Part shown: one piece after another, positions 10,827 through 19,627 of the stretch
Position numbering within the stretch: the stretch's first letter is position 1
Layout of the letters: each line of letters begins with the position of its first letter
Assembly (NCBI GenBank): GCA_023405705.1
Contig: JAEXXR010000016.1
Span: 1-22,518, forward strand
Reading direction: 5' to 3'
Length of the DNA: 22,518 nt
Source of the DNA: Actinomycetes bacterium
GTDB lineage: Bacteria > Actinomycetota > Thermoleophilia > Solirubrobacterales > Solirubrobacteraceae
The notes under the pieces: model-generated
Databases searched by the model: none
What the model was told of the DNA's origin: nothing
Seen by the model: the letters and a program-made list of their open reading frames with translations, nothing else
Program-made: the position numbers and the translations under genes

Positions 10827-11438
10827 CTAACGGGTGTTCTCGTCGAAGTCGCGCCCGGAGACGCGCACGACGTCGCCGTTCGCGTCGACGCGCGCCTGGC
10901 CGGGGAGGCTCGAGACGTCGACGACGACCGAGCCGCGCGCGGGCTCGCCGTCGGCCAGCTCGACTCTCGCTCTGTTGCCGAGGCCGCCGGCGAGGCGCCA
11001 GGCGACGTCCCATCTGCCGGCGCGCGTCGAGGAGATACGCCATCTGAAGGTGCCGGTCTCGCCGGGGGCGACGGGGCCGATCGCCCACGTATTGGCGAAG
11101 GCGGTCGCGCCGTAGCCCTCGTCGACGATCCAGACGGGGCGCGAGCGCGACGCGAGGCCCTTCTGCGTGCTGAGCGTTCCGAAGGCCGCCGCCGTCGTGC
11201 CGTCTCTGCCGGCCTCGATCGTCGCGGCGAGGTTCGGGATCTCTCTGTCGCCCGTGTTTCTGACGGCGATCGTGACGACCGCGTCCTCGGCGAGGTCCTG
11301 TCTTCTGGGGAAGTCGACGACCGGCTCGGAGACCGTGTAGGTCGCCTCCGGGACGTCGGCGTCCTGGCGCTCGTTTCCCCCGCCGCAGCCGGCGAACGCC
11401 AACGCGGCAGCGGCCACCGCCGCAGCTCTCCCTCGCAC
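10827..11438 (-). CDS. Small lipoprotein of unknown function
   Basis: A 203-residue protein that I do not recognise. The first 17 residues form a lipoprotein signal peptide ending in FAGC (Cys18), so the mature protein should be tethered to the outer face of the membrane. The remainder looks like one or two beta-sandwich domains: the stretch VTIAVRNTGDREIPNLAATI resembles the start of CARDB/DUF11-type immunoglobulin-like modules, and a second part has GETGTFRWRISSTRAGRWDV. There are no catalytic motifs and no further cysteines. The GTG start at 11438 is preceded by GAGGAG at good spacing and gives the signal peptide; longer in-frame starts do not. It is divergent from the Mce operon, about 230 bases away. 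About 10 of 24 arginine codons are AGA, like the MCE genes. A role beside the Mce system is only a guess from position. Confidence 0.8.
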   Translation of the reverse strand: MRGRAAAVAAAALAFAGCGGGNERQDADVPEATYTVSEPVVDFPRRQDLAEDAVVTIAVRNTGDREIPNLAATIEAGRDGTTAAAFGTLSTQKGLASRSRPVWIVDEGYGATAFANTWAIGPVAPGETGTFRWRISSTRAGRWDVAWRLAGGLGNRARVELADGEPARGSVVVDVSSLPGQARVDANGDVVRVSGRDFDENTR

Positions 11439-11581
11439 GATCGCTCCTCGCCCGTTCACAGCGGCGCGAACATAGCACGGGGATGGGTCGGCGTCCGCCG
11501 GTAGCGACGCCGCGCGAAGGCCCGTCCCAGTTGTATATAGATCGGCGTGTCTCTTGGATCGAGACGCGCGACGGTTCTCGT

Positions 11582-11611
11582 TTGGCATGCGTCGGAGCCG
11601 TGTCATACGCT
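11582..11611 (+). promoter_or_regulatory. Possible promoter of the Mce operon
   Basis: TTGGCA (11582-11587) and TACGCT (11606-11611, fits TANNNT) are separated by 18 bases, giving a predicted transcription start near 11618 and a leader of about 54 bases before the permease ATG. Just upstream are an A/T-rich patch TATATA (11534-11539) and an inverted repeat GTCTC/GAGAC (11549-11565) that could bind a regulator or form the divergent lipoprotein promoter. The match is modest. Confidence 0.35.
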
Positions 11612-11671
11612 TCTGCGCAGAAGGTGCCAATGAGGCAGCTTCGCCTGCTTTTCCAGGGAGGACGGAGAGAG

Positions 11672-12478
11672 ATGGTCCGAACGGTTGCCGACCGAGCGCT
11701 GCTCCCCACGCGGAACGCGCTCGAAGAGATCGGCGACATGATGATCTTGACGGGGAAGACGATCGTCTCCGCGATCCGTCCCCCGTACCCCTACGGGGGC
11801 GAGTTCATCTCCCAGTTCCTGTTCGCCCTGAAGCTGTGCTGGTTCCCGCTGCTCGTCTCGACGGTGGCGTTCGGCTACGGCGCCCCGGGCCTGCAGGCGG
11901 CGAACTTCCTCGTCCTGTTCGGGGCGCTCGACCGGCTCGGCGGCTTCTTCGTGCTCGCGTCGATCCGCGAGTTCGCGCCGTTCGTGACCGCGATCGTGCT
12001 CGCCGGCGTCGCCGGCACGGCGATCACGGCCGACCTCGGCGCGCGCAAGATCCGCGAAGAGCTCGACGCGCTCCAGGTGCTCGGCGTCGACCCGGTCAAG
12101 AACCTCGTCGTGCCGCGCTTCCTCGCGCTGATGCTGGTGACGGGGCTGTTCGACATCTACGCGCTCCTGTTCGGCATCTTCGGCGGCGTGATCGCCACGC
12201 TCGTCAACGGCGCCCCGCTCGGGCCGTTCTTCGCGACCTTCCTGACGAACGCGTCGACGACCGACCTGTGGGGGTCGCTGCTCAAGACGACCCTGTTCGG
12301 CGCGATCATCGCGATCGTCTGCTGTTACAAGGGGATGACCGCGTCCGGCGGCGCCGAGGGCGTCGGCCGCGCCGTCAACCAGGCGGTCGTCATAGCGTTC
12401 ATGGGCATCTTCGCCTTCAACTACGTCTTCACGCAGACGCTGCTGGCGACCCACCCCGAGATCAACCTGATCCGCTGA
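11672..12478 (+). CDS. YrbE/MlaE-family ABC transporter permease of the Mce system
   Basis: A 268-residue membrane protein of the MlaE/YrbE family. After an amphipathic N-terminus it has about five to six hydrophobic segments (from about 46), with the family signature AGVAGTAITADLGARKIREE (111-130) running into LDALQVLGVDP. It forms the membrane channel through which MCE-delivered lipids pass, energised by the Mkl ATPase encoded 31 bases downstream. The ATG at 11672 is preceded by the purine-rich AGGGAGGACGGAGAGAG. An in-frame ATG at 11630, with AGAAGG in front, is a real alternative that adds 14 residues. Mycobacterial mce loci carry two such genes side by side (yrbEA, yrbEB); here only one is seen, so the permease may be a homodimer as in proteobacterial Mla. 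None of its arginine codons is AGA, unlike the MCE genes of the same operon. Confidence 0.93.
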   Translation: MVRTVADRALLPTRNALEEIGDMMILTGKTIVSAIRPPYPYGGEFISQFLFALKLCWFPLLVSTVAFGYGAPGLQAANFLVLFGALDRLGGFFVLASIREFAPFVTAIVLAGVAGTAITADLGARKIREELDALQVLGVDPVKNLVVPRFLALMLVTGLFDIYALLFGIFGGVIATLVNGAPLGPFFATFLTNASTTDLWGSLLKTTLFGAIIAIVCCYKGMTASGGAEGVGRAVNQAVVIAFMGIFAFNYVFTQTLLATHPEINLIR

Positions 12479-12509
12479 TGACGTCCGCGCCCGACATTGG
12501 AGGAACGCC

Positions 12510-13565
12510 GTGAGTCGCTCCGACTCCGACAAGGACCGGCTCGACGACGAGCGCGCGGATGAGCTGCGCGCCGCCGCCGCGGCCGACGAGCGCGACGCCG
12601 TCGGCGGCGAGGTGCTCGAGCAGGACGAGCCCGAGGTGCTCGGCGAGTTCGAGGACGAGCCCGGCGAGCTGGAGCTCTACGAGCGCGAGGACCGCGACCG
12701 CGCCGAGCCGCGCGTCTCGGTCGTCTCCGAGAACGCGCCGAGCCCGGCTGCCGAGGGCGACGAGGACGAGTTCCGCTGGCACACCGAGGCGCGCCACGCC
12801 GTCGAGGGCGTCGAGGACGCCGTCGAGTTCGTCGACGTGCACAAGGCCTTCGGCCGCAACAGAGTGCTGCGCGGCCTCAACCTCGGCATCCCCGAGGGCA
12901 GAATCTCGATGATCCTCGGGCCGTCGGGCACGGGCAAGTCGGTCTGCATCAAGCACATGGTCGGGCTGCTCTACCCCGACCAGGGCGACATCCTCGTCCA
13001 CGGCGAGTCGGTCCCGAACATGGTCGACGACGACCTCTTCGAGATGCGCAAGAAGTTCGGCGTGCTCTTCCAGGACGGCGCCCTGTTCGGGTCGATGAAC
13101 CTGTACGACAACGTCGCCTTCCCGCTGCGGCAGCACACCGACAAGGGCGAGGACGAGATCTCCGAGATCGTCAACAGGCGCCTGAAGGAGGTCGGCCTCG
13201 CCGGCTCCCACGACAAGATGCCGAACGAGCTGTCGGGCGGCATGCGCAAGCGCGCGGGCTTCGCGCGCGCGCTCGTGCTCGACCCCGAGATCGTCCTCTT
13301 CGACGAGCCCGACTCCGGCCTCGACCCGGTCCGAACCGCGCTGCTGTGCGAGCTGATCAAGGAGGTCCACGCCGAGAACGGCGGCGCCTACGTGGTCATC
13401 ACGCACGACATCGCGAGCGCCCGGCGCGTCGCCGAGTTCATCGCCGTATTGTGGCGTGGGCGGATCGTCGAGTCGGGTCCCGCGAGAGACCTGTTCGCAT
13501 CCGAGAACCCCTTCGTCCGCCAGTTCCTCAGCGGGGAGTCCCAGGGCCCCCTCGGCATGGAGTAG
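12510..13565 (+). CDS. mkl: Mkl/MlaF-type ABC ATPase of the Mce transporter, with acidic N-terminal extension
   Basis: A 351-residue protein. Residues about 105-351 are a complete ATPase domain: Walker A GPSGTGKS (137-144), Q-loop with the Mce-specific GVLFQDGALFGSMNLYDNVA (184-203), signature LSGGMRKRAGFARAL, Walker B IVLFDEPDSGLDPVRTA and switch His299. The stretch FQDGALFGSMNLYDN and the ending RQFLSGESQGPLGME mark it as an Mce/Mkl ATPase rather than a generic importer. It hydrolyses ATP to drive lipid transport through YrbE. Residues 1-104 are a low-complexity, very acidic extension (Glu/Asp/Ala runs), longer than the short leader in relatives I know; it may be a disordered regulatory tail. 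The GTG start has GGAGG six bases before it and no in-frame stop follows, so the extension is probably translated. An internal start nearer the ATPase domain cannot be excluded. Confidence 0.93.
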   Translation: MSRSDSDKDRLDDERADELRAAAAADERDAVGGEVLEQDEPEVLGEFEDEPGELELYEREDRDRAEPRVSVVSENAPSPAAEGDEDEFRWHTEARHAVEGVEDAVEFVDVHKAFGRNRVLRGLNLGIPEGRISMILGPSGTGKSVCIKHMVGLLYPDQGDILVHGESVPNMVDDDLFEMRKKFGVLFQDGALFGSMNLYDNVAFPLRQHTDKGEDEISEIVNRRLKEVGLAGSHDKMPNELSGGMRKRAGFARALVLDPEIVLFDEPDSGLDPVRTALLCELIKEVHAENGGAYVVITHDIASARRVAEFIAVLWRGRIVESGPARDLFASENPFVRQFLSGESQGPLGME

Positions 13566-13675
13566 GCCCTCCGGCCAACCCTGACTCTCAACCTGAGCCT
13601 TAGACTTTTGCCCCACTCGACCTCTCAGTCGCTTCGCCACAGCTGCGCTGCCCGCCGACCGCGGACGGTGACGGC

Positions 13676-15016
13676 ATGACCGTCGCGCGCGGTGCGGCGC
13701 TCGGTGCGCTGCTGCTCGTCGTCGCCGTCGTGGCGATCGTGCTGCTCGGCGGCGGCGGGGGCAAGCAGTACAGACTGGTCTTCCAGACGGCCGGCCAGCT
13801 CGTGAGAGGCAACGACGTGCAGGTCGGCGGCCGCCGCGTCGGCAACGTCGACGACATCACGCTCACCGACGACAACCTCGCCGAGGTGACGATCACCGTC
13901 GAGGAGCCGTACGCGCCGCTGCACGAGGGCACGACCGCGACGATCCGCCTCGCCTCGCTCTCGTCGGTCGCGAACCGCTACATCGCGCTGTCGCCCGGGC
14001 CGAACAACGCGCCCGAGCTGGCCGACGGCGCGACGCTCGGCGTCGAGAGAACGACGACCGTCGTCGACCTCGACCAGCTCTTCAACACGCTCGACGAGAG
14101 AACCCGCAAGGGGCTCCAGGACGTGATCCAGGGTGGCGCGACCCAGTATGCGGGCAAGGAGAGAGAGGTCTCGGAGGCCGCCAAGTACTTCAGCCCGGCG
14201 CTCTCCTCGACGACCCGCCTCGTGCGCGAGATGTCGCGCGACGACAGAATCCTCGAGGACGCGATCGTCTCCACCGCGCGCGTGATGTCCGCGGTCTCCG
14301 AGCGGCGGGGCGAGCTGACGCAGATGGTCGGCTCGCTCAACGCGATGTTCGGCGCGATCGCCAGCCAGAACCAGAGCTTCTCGCAGGCGCTGGTCGAGGC
14401 GCCCGGCACGCTGCGCGAGGCGAACACGACCTTCCGCGACCTGCGCGCCGCGATCGACGACCTCGACCCGCTGGTCGAGGCCTCCTACCCGGCGACGAGA
14501 GACCTCGACAGATTCTTCCGCGAGTTCCGGCCGCTGGTCGACGCCGCCGTCCCGACCTTCGAGGACCTGAGCGCGCTCGTGAACACGCCCGGCCCCGGCA
14601 ACGACGCGACCGACCTCGTGAAGATGCAGCCGGCGCTGCAGCGGATCGCCTCGCCGACCTTCAAGAACTCGATCGACGCGATGCGCCAGGGCCAGCCGGT
14701 GCTCGACTTCCTGCGTCCGTACACGCCCGAGCTGGTCGGCTGGATCCAGTCGAGCGGACAGGCGACGGCCAACTACGACGGCAACGGCCACTACGCTCGC
14801 GCGCTGCCGATCTTCGGCGCCTTCAGATACCTGCAGGGGGCCGACGGCAGCCAGACGCTCCAGCCGATCCCGCCGTCCGAGCGCTTCGCCGGCGAGAGAG
14901 GCGACGCGCTGCGGCGCTGCCCCGGCTCCGCCAGCCAGCCCCGTCCCGACGGCTCCAACCCGTGGCTCGCGCCCGGCGGCGACTGCGATCCCTCCGACAC
15001 CCTGGTCGGCCCGTGA
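13676..15016 (+). CDS. MCE-domain protein 1 of 6
   Basis: A 446-residue protein with an N-terminal membrane anchor (about 7-24), then an MCE domain (about 31-110: YRLVFQTAGQLVRGNDVQVG, RRVGNVDDITL, then LSSVANRYIALSPGPNN). After it comes VVDLDQLFNTLDERTR, a motif shared with MCE proteins 3 and 6, and a long helical region (about 145-370). The C-terminus has the motif YDGNGHYAR and a cysteine pair (Cys415, Cys437), the only cysteines in the protein. MCE proteins form hexameric rings or tubes that carry lipids outside the membrane. A 110-base gap separates it from the ATPase gene; GGACGG lies a few bases before the ATG. The next gene overlaps its stop by 4 bases. About 10 of 36 arginines are AGA. 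It occupies the mceA-like position, but strict orthology is not claimed. Confidence 0.92.
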   Translation: MTVARGAALGALLLVVAVVAIVLLGGGGGKQYRLVFQTAGQLVRGNDVQVGGRRVGNVDDITLTDDNLAEVTITVEEPYAPLHEGTTATIRLASLSSVANRYIALSPGPNNAPELADGATLGVERTTTVVDLDQLFNTLDERTRKGLQDVIQGGATQYAGKEREVSEAAKYFSPALSSTTRLVREMSRDDRILEDAIVSTARVMSAVSERRGELTQMVGSLNAMFGAIASQNQSFSQALVEAPGTLREANTTFRDLRAAIDDLDPLVEASYPATRDLDRFFREFRPLVDAAVPTFEDLSALVNTPGPGNDATDLVKMQPALQRIASPTFKNSIDAMRQGQPVLDFLRPYTPELVGWIQSSGQATANYDGNGHYARALPIFGAFRYLQGADGSQTLQPIPPSERFAGERGDALRRCPGSASQPRPDGSNPWLAPGGDCDPSDTLVGP

Positions 15017-16494
15017 GACGCCTGCTCGCCATCGCCGCCCTCGTGGTCGCCGTCCTCGTCGTGCTCGTGATCGGCACCGGCGCGACCAGTGACGACAGCG
15101 GCTACAAGGTCCGCGCGATCTTCGACAACGCCGGCTTCCTCGTCCCCGGGGAGGACGTCAAGGTCGCTGGCGTCGTCGTCGGCACGATCGACTCGCTCGA
15201 CGTCACGCCGGAGAAGAAGGCGGTCGTCGTCCTGAAGATCGAGGACCCGGCCTTCAGATCGTTCAAGTCGGACGCGAAGTGCGCCGTCCGGCTGCAGTCG
15301 CTGCTCGGCGAGAAGTACGTCGCCTGCGAGCTGACGCAGCCGAAGGCGAACGGCCAGGAGCAGGCGCCGGCGCTGAGAAAGATCGAGGAGGGTCCCGGCA
15401 AGGGTCAGTACCTGCTGCCGGTCGAGAACACGCAGTCGGCGGTCGACCTCGACATGGTCGGCAATATCATGCGCCTGCCCGAGCAGCAGCGGTTCGCGCT
15501 GATCCTCAACGAGTTCGGCACCGGCGTCGCCGGCAACGGCGACGAGCTGAGAGCGGTCGTCCGCCGCGCCTTCCCAGCGCTCGACGAGCTCGACCAGTTC
15601 ATCAAGATCCTCGCCGACCAGAACAGAGTGCTCGCGCAGCTGGCGGAGGACTCCGACGCGGCGCTCGCGCCGGTCGCCCGCGAGGCCGACAAGATCTCCG
15701 AGTTCGTCGACAAGGCCGGCGTCACCGCCGAGGCGACGGCCGAGGTCGGCGACGCGCTCGAGCGCAACTTCGAGCTGTTCCCGCAGTTCCTCACCGAGCT
15801 GCAGCAGACGATGGCGAGACTCGAGGAGTTCTCGACCGAGGCGACGCCGGTCTTCGCGGACCTGAGAGCCGCGGCGCCGTCGGTCAACCAGATCTTCGAG
15901 CAGCTCGGCCCGTTCTCGGAGGCGGCGCTGCCGACCTTCCGTACGCTCGGCGACGCCGCCGACGTGACGAGAAGAGCGCTCGTCGCCGCCAGACCGGTGA
16001 TCCAGGACGTCCGCGGCCTCGCGGCCGCGACCGGCCCGCTGGCGAGAAACCTCGCCGTCGGTCTCTCGGACCTGGAGCAGCAGCACGGCATCGACCGCTT
16101 CATGGGCACCGTGCTCGGCTTCTCCGGCGCGCTCAACGGCTACGACAGCGTGGGGCACTACCTGCGGGTGTTCACGTACCTCAACGGTTCGTGCCTCGCG
16201 TACGCGGTGCGGCCGAACTCGCAATGCGACGTCAACTTCAACCGCATCGCGCGGATCGAGGGAGCGGCCGCGTCGAGCACTCCTGAGTCGGTCGGCGATG
16301 CGGGCGGTGAACAGCAGACTTCAAACGCGCTGACGCTTCCGGCGCTCGGCCTTGGCGGGACGAGCGAGCGCGCTGCTGACGAGGCAGATGCGGACGGGAC
16401 GCCGGCAGACGGCGCGGAGAATGGCACTGCGACAGAGACCGACCCACGCGCCGGCGTCCTCGGCTACCTGCTCGGAAGCGAGGCGACCCCATGA
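15013..16494 (+). CDS. MCE-domain protein 2 of 6
   Basis: A 493-residue protein with a membrane anchor (about 4-22), then an MCE domain (about 31-108: YKVRAIFDNAGFLVPGEDVK, VAGVVVGTIDSL, then LQSLLGEKYVACEL). A long helical region of repeated Asp/Glu/Leu heptads follows (about 130-360). DSVGHYLRVFTYLN, related to the motif of MCE protein 1, precedes a cysteine pair (Cys394, Cys405). Two more cysteines (90 and 105) lie inside the MCE domain and are not seen in the paralogues. The last 85 or so residues are a low-complexity Ala/Gly/Glu/Thr tail, probably disordered. The GTG at 15013 overlaps the previous stop (GTGA) and starts right at the anchor; an ATG 51 bases upstream would put an Arg-rich segment in front and lie deep inside the previous gene. 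Confidence 0.9.
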   Translation: MRRLLAIAALVVAVLVVLVIGTGATSDDSGYKVRAIFDNAGFLVPGEDVKVAGVVVGTIDSLDVTPEKKAVVVLKIEDPAFRSFKSDAKCAVRLQSLLGEKYVACELTQPKANGQEQAPALRKIEEGPGKGQYLLPVENTQSAVDLDMVGNIMRLPEQQRFALILNEFGTGVAGNGDELRAVVRRAFPALDELDQFIKILADQNRVLAQLAEDSDAALAPVAREADKISEFVDKAGVTAEATAEVGDALERNFELFPQFLTELQQTMARLEEFSTEATPVFADLRAAAPSVNQIFEQLGPFSEAALPTFRTLGDAADVTRRALVAARPVIQDVRGLAAATGPLARNLAVGLSDLEQQHGIDRFMGTVLGFSGALNGYDSVGHYLRVFTYLNGSCLAYAVRPNSQCDVNFNRIARIEGAAASSTPESVGDAGGEQQTSNALTLPALGLGGTSERAADEADADGTPADGAENGTATETDPRAGVLGYLLGSEATP

Positions 16495-17948
16495 GGCGCA
16501 GCACCTCCGTGGCGGCCAACCCGGTGCTGATCGGCGCCGCGACCGTGCTGGTCGTGATCGTCGCCGTCTTCCTCGCCTACAACGCGAACAACGGCCTGCC
16601 GTTCGTGCCGACGTACAACATCTACGCGAACGTGCCCGACGCCGCCAACCTGGTGACGGGCAACGAGGTCCGGATCGGCGGCGACCGCGTCGGGATCATC
16701 TCCGCGATCGATCCCGTCGCGCACAGAGACGGCAGAGTGACGGCGAGACTGACGCTGAAGCTCGACACCGAGGTCGACCCGCTGCCGGCCGACTCGACGG
16801 TGATCGTCCGCCCGCGCTCCGCGGTCGGCCTCAAGTACCTCGAGATCACGCGCGGCGCCTCCAGAGAGGGCCTCGCCGACGGCGACGGGATCCAGCTCGC
16901 ACAGGCGACGCCGGAGCCGGTCGAGATCGACCAGTTCCTCAACATGTTCGACGAGAGAACGCGGATCGCGAACAGAGAGAACCTGAAGATCTTCAGCGAG
17001 GCGCTCGCCGGCCGCGGACTCGATCTCAACAACGCGATCGTCGAGCTCGACCCGCTGACGCGCGACCTGATCCCGGTGCTGCAGAACATCACGTCGCCGG
17101 AGACCGGCCTGGCCGAGTTCTTCCAGGCGCTCGCGCGCACCGCCGGCGCCGTCGCGCCCGTCGCGGAGCAGCAGGGCCAGCTGTTCGGCAACCTCGCGAC
17201 GACCTTCAACGCCTTCGCCAACGTCGCCCGCCCGTACCTGCAGGACTCGATCACCGGCGGCCCGCCGGCGATGGAGGCGGCGATCGAGGCCTTCCCGTTC
17301 CAGCGCGTCTTCCTCGCGAACAGCGCCGGCCTCTTCCGCGACCTGCAGCCGGGCGCGCAGGCGCTGCGCGCGTCGGCGCCGGAGCTGGCCGAGGCGTTCA
17401 CGGTCGGCACGAGAACGATCATGCGCGCCTCCGCCCTCAACGAGCGGCTGGCCCGCTCGATGAGATCGCTTGAGGCGTTCGCGGAGGATCCGCGCGTGCC
17501 GCTCGGCATCGCCGGCCTGCACAGAACGGTGAACATCCTCTCGCCGACGATCGAGAACCTCTCGTCGATCCAGACGACGTGCAACTACGTTGGCCTGTTG
17601 CTGGCGAACGCTAACCGCGCGCTCTACGACCACGATTCGGGTACGAGACCGCAGGGCTCGTGGATAACGATGATCCCGTCTGGTGGTCCGATCGGTCCAA
17701 ACTCCGAGGGTGGTCCCGCCTCCGCGCCGGCCGACGGTCCGACGACCTTCACCGGCGATCCGACCAACCACCTGCACACGAACCCGTACCCGTACGTCGG
17801 GGCACCGGGACAGAACGGCGTCTGCCTCGCTGGCGTCGAGGACTACGAGATCGGCAGAACGGTGCTCGGCAATCCGTCTGGTCAGACGCCGACGACCCGC
17901 TACATAGTCCCGAGAAACCCGCTTGCGGCTCCGGAGCCCACGAGATGA
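16491..17948 (+). CDS. MCE-domain protein 3 of 6
   Basis: A 485-residue protein. The membrane anchor (about 11-30) is followed by an MCE domain (about 41-125) with DAANLVTGNEVRIGGDRVGI and a distal strand SAVGLKYLEITRG. The post-domain motif EIDQFLNMFDERTR is shared with MCE proteins 1 and 6. A long helical region follows (about 150-360), then an Asn/Gly/Pro-rich tail with Cys364 and Cys445, its only cysteines. It should be anchored in the membrane and project outward as part of the lipid-conducting assembly. The start overlaps the stop of MCE protein 2 (ATGA) and its own stop overlaps the next start in the same way, indicating coupled translation. About 13 of 34 arginines are AGA, remarkable for DNA this GC-rich. 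Confidence 0.92.
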   Translation: MRRSTSVAANPVLIGAATVLVVIVAVFLAYNANNGLPFVPTYNIYANVPDAANLVTGNEVRIGGDRVGIISAIDPVAHRDGRVTARLTLKLDTEVDPLPADSTVIVRPRSAVGLKYLEITRGASREGLADGDGIQLAQATPEPVEIDQFLNMFDERTRIANRENLKIFSEALAGRGLDLNNAIVELDPLTRDLIPVLQNITSPETGLAEFFQALARTAGAVAPVAEQQGQLFGNLATTFNAFANVARPYLQDSITGGPPAMEAAIEAFPFQRVFLANSAGLFRDLQPGAQALRASAPELAEAFTVGTRTIMRASALNERLARSMRSLEAFAEDPRVPLGIAGLHRTVNILSPTIENLSSIQTTCNYVGLLLANANRALYDHDSGTRPQGSWITMIPSGGPIGPNSEGGPASAPADGPTTFTGDPTNHLHTNPYPYVGAPGQNGVCLAGVEDYEIGRTVLGNPSGQTPTTRYIVPRNPLAAPEPTR

Positions 17949-19627
17949 GCGGCAGAAGAGACAGCCGCGCCGTCCCGCCGACGCGCAAGAAGCAGTGGAG
18001 TCGCTTCCGGCTCGGGATGGTCGCGATCGTGCTGCTGATCATCCCGATCTACCTCGCCTTCGCGAAGGACATCCCCTTCACGAGCGGCTACCAGGTCACG
18101 GCCGTCTTCGAGACGGCCAACAACCTCCGCGCCGGCTCTCCGGTCCGCATCGCCGGCGTCAACGTCGGCAAGGTCAAGTCGGTCACGCAGTACGAGGACA
18201 CCGACTACGCCGCCGTCAAGATGGAGATCACCGACGAGGGCCTGCCGATCCACGAGGACGCGACGCTGAAGATCCGGCCGCGCATCTTCCTCGAGGGCAA
18301 CTTCTTCGTCGACCTGAAGCCCGGCACGCCCGGCTCGCCCGACGTCCCCGACGGCGGCACGATCGGCGTCGCGCAGACCTCGACGCCGGTGCAGCTCGAC
18401 GAGCTGCTGACCGCGCTGCAGTCGGACTCGCGCGAGGACCTGCAGATCCTCCTGAAGGAGTATGGGACGGCGCTCAACTCGAAGCCGACCGCCGAGCAGG
18501 ATGCCGAGCTGCCGCCGGAGGTGCGCGGCCTGACCGGCGCAGAAGCGATCAACCGCTCCTACACCGACGCCGGCCCGGCGCTGAAGGGCGCCGCCGTGAT
18601 CGGCGACGCGCTGCTGGGCGAGGACCCGCGCGACATCTCGCGCACGATCGCGGCGATTGCGAGACTGTCGAGAGGGCTCGAGGGCAGCGAGCGCCAGCTG
18701 CAGGACCTGATCGTCAACCTCAACCTGACCGCCGCGGCCTTCGCCAACCAGAGCGGCGCGCTGTCGGACTCGATCCGGCTGCTGCCCGGCACGCTCGCGA
18801 CCGCGAGAGCGTCGCTGCGCTCCGTCGACGACGCGCTGCCGTCCGTGCGCGCGTTCGCTAAGGAGATCCTGCCGGGCGTCCGCCAGACGGCCGCGACGGT
18901 CGACGCCTCCTTCCCGTGGATAGCGCAGACGCGCGCGCTGCTCGGCCCGGATGAGCTGCAGGGCCTGATGAGAGAGCTGACGCCGGCGACCGCCGACCTC
19001 GCGAGACTGGCCGACGAGTCGATGGAGCTGCTTCCGCAGATCAACAACTTCTCGCAGTGCTTCTCGAAGGTGATCCTGCCGACCGGCAACGTCGGCCTGC
19101 AGGACGGCGCGCACACGACCCGCCGCGCCGACGGCAGCGTCGTCGAGAGCTACAAGGAGTTCTGGTACGGCCTCGTCGGCATGACGAGCGTCGGGCAGGG
19201 CTTCGACGGCAACGGCACGTTCCTGCGTGCTGCCGCCGGCGGCGGTGAGTGGCAGGTCAAGGCTGGCACGCAGGTCATGAAGAGAAACGCGCCGGCCGAC
19301 CTCAGAACGCTCGTCGGCAACCACACCGAGCAGCCGCTCGGCACACGCCCGCTCTTCCCGGCGACGGCGCCCACCGTCAACACCTCGGTGCCGTGCCACC
19401 AGAGCCGTCGCCCCGATCTCAACGGGCCGCTCGCCGGTCCCGGCCCCGCGCCGCAGAGCATCCAGGTGCCGACGCCGCCGCCGATCGTGAGAAGAACTCC
19501 GGGAACGACACCGCCTGCGACCACCGCCGCTGCTGAGGCCGTCGAGGCGGGCGCGAACACGACGCCCTCGCTCGGTGCGCAGCTGCTGTCGCGCCTGAAC
19601 CCGCTCGCGGGAGACGAGACGAGATGA
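17945..19627 (+). CDS. MCE-domain protein 4 of 6, with proline-rich tail
   Basis: The longest complete MCE protein here, 560 residues. A basic cytoplasmic N-terminus (to about 24) precedes the anchor (about 25-40). The MCE domain (about 48-130) has YQVTAVFETANNLRAGSPVR, IAGVNVGKVKSV and EGNFFVDLKPGTPG. Next come PVQLDELLTALQSDSREDLQ and a long helical section (about 170-365). The C-terminal part has FDGNGTFLR, related to the motif in MCE proteins 1 and 2, and the cysteine pair Cys372/Cys484, then a Pro/Thr/Ala-rich tail (about 490-545) likely to be extended and perhaps cell-wall spanning. The ATG at 17945 overlaps the previous stop; longer in-frame starts read into the preceding gene and delay the anchor. 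The stop overlaps the next start (ATGA). Confidence 0.92.
   Translation: MSGRRDSRAVPPTRKKQWSRFRLGMVAIVLLIIPIYLAFAKDIPFTSGYQVTAVFETANNLRAGSPVRIAGVNVGKVKSVTQYEDTDYAAVKMEITDEGLPIHEDATLKIRPRIFLEGNFFVDLKPGTPGSPDVPDGGTIGVAQTSTPVQLDELLTALQSDSREDLQILLKEYGTALNSKPTAEQDAELPPEVRGLTGAEAINRSYTDAGPALKGAAVIGDALLGEDPRDISRTIAAIARLSRGLEGSERQLQDLIVNLNLTAAAFANQSGALSDSIRLLPGTLATARASLRSVDDALPSVRAFAKEILPGVRQTAATVDASFPWIAQTRALLGPDELQGLMRELTPATADLARLADESMELLPQINNFSQCFSKVILPTGNVGLQDGAHTTRRADGSVVESYKEFWYGLVGMTSVGQGFDGNGTFLRAAAGGGEWQVKAGTQVMKRNAPADLRTLVGNHTEQPLGTRPLFPATAPTVNTSVPCHQSRRPDLNGPLAGPGPAPQSIQVPTPPPIVRRTPGTTPPATTAAAEAVEAGANTTPSLGAQLLSRLNPLAGDETR

Noticed and set aside
13566..13675. Internal promoter between the ATPase and MCE protein 1 genes (TAGACT near 13606)
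   Set aside because: TAGACT fits TANNNT, but no -35 box lies at a suitable distance, and the gap is short enough for one transcript.
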